Shown piece after piece: positions 6,031-6,329 of a DNA stretch of 6,329 nt. Source of the stretch: Candidatus Woesearchaeota archaeon. GTDB lineage: Archaea > Nanobdellota > Nanobdellia > Woesearchaeales > WALR01. Every line of letters starts with the position of its first letter. The stretch's first letter is position 1. The stretch covers positions 1 through 6,329 of the forward strand of contig WALR01000085.1 of assembly GCA_015522765.1 (NCBI GenBank), read 5' to 3'. The position numbers and the translations under genes are program-made. The notes beneath the pieces were generated by a model. The model ran no database searches. It saw only the letters and a program-made list of their open reading frames with translations, and was not told the DNA's origin.

Positions 6031-6329
6031 TTATATGCCAAAATGTTCCTTCAACATCTTTTCTAATTCAAGCATATAATGTATCTGTGCGCTGGGCTGT
6101 TTATCCTCCGGATTCAATTGCTTATTCTTTCTATTAAACCAGATAACATGCAAACCTGCCTTTAAACCGCCGAGCACATCTCTCTCGTACGAGTCCCCTA
6201 TTAGAACAACCTCGTGTGGCTTACACCCCGTTTGTTCAAGAGCGTACCGAAATAATTCTCCGGTTTCCTTTATCTTTTTTGCTTCACCAGAAATAAAAAC
6301 ATCCTGAAAGTATGAGGACAATCCTAATA
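6031..6329 (-). CDS. HAD-superfamily hydrolase, C-terminal part (5' end outside window)
   Basis: The 98 visible residues are the C-terminal half of a HAD phosphatase of the small-molecule (phosphoglycolate phosphatase or YjjG-like) group. Landmarks are SSYFQDVFISGEAKKIKETGELF, where FISG carries the motif II Ser and the following KET-GELF supplies the motif III Lys (the usual KPDP being changed to KETG), and VVLIGDSYERDVLGGLKAGL, the motif IV GDS-x3-D that binds magnesium. IWFNRKNK and a short helical tail follow. The catalytic DxD motif I and the cap domain must lie beyond the right edge. No internal start fits: the frame stays open to the window end, so the gene is partial through the edge and not truncated biologically. 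It ends about 650 bases before the next minus-strand gene and is unlikely to share its operon. The substrate cannot be told from this part. Confidence 0.88.
   Translation of the reverse strand, partial: LGLSSYFQDVFISGEAKKIKETGELFRYALEQTGCKPHEVVLIGDSYERDVLGGLKAGLHVIWFNRKNKQLNPEDKQPSAQIHYMLELEKMLKEHFGI

Overview
The window looks archaeal. The central gene is the archaeal form of AMP phosphorylase (long thymidine-phosphorylase-family enzyme with the extra N-terminal domain). Promoter-like elements are TTTAAATA/TTATATA boxes of the TBP type. Two small proteins (a winged-helix protein with an RGRPPGSP tail and a two-to-three-helix DUF3566-like membrane protein) resemble families I associate with uncultivated archaeal lineages, DPANN among them. 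The exact lineage cannot be fixed from this sequence.

Layout: every convincing gene lies on the minus strand, so transcription runs right to left. At the right edge (6031-6329) is the C-terminal part of a HAD-family hydrolase cut by the window end. Next comes about 650 bases without an intact gene (roughly 5380-6030), which is AT-rich and holds a possible divergent promoter and a decayed small gene or small RNA unit on the plus strand. From 5379 leftwards run six genes: an SdpI-family membrane protein; after a 79-base gap with its own promoter-like box and palindrome, an AI-2E-family transporter; AMP phosphorylase; an orphan ATP-grasp-like domain related to the N-terminus of PEP synthase/PPDK; a small membrane protein; and a small DNA-binding winged-helix protein.

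The last five genes are packed tightly (gaps of 14 and 1, an 11-base overlap, then a 20-base gap), as in an operon. AMP phosphorylase converts AMP and phosphate to adenine and ribose 1,5-bisphosphate, the entry to the archaeal AMP salvage route that ends at form III RuBisCO. The isomerase and RuBisCO are not in the window. The next gene encodes a PEP-synthase-type nucleotide-binding domain without the phosphohistidine or PEP/pyruvate-binding parts and with two altered nucleotide-site residues, so it is unlikely to be a PEP synthase by itself. Its coupling to AMP phosphorylase is the most interesting functional hint here. The terminal winged-helix protein is a candidate local regulator.
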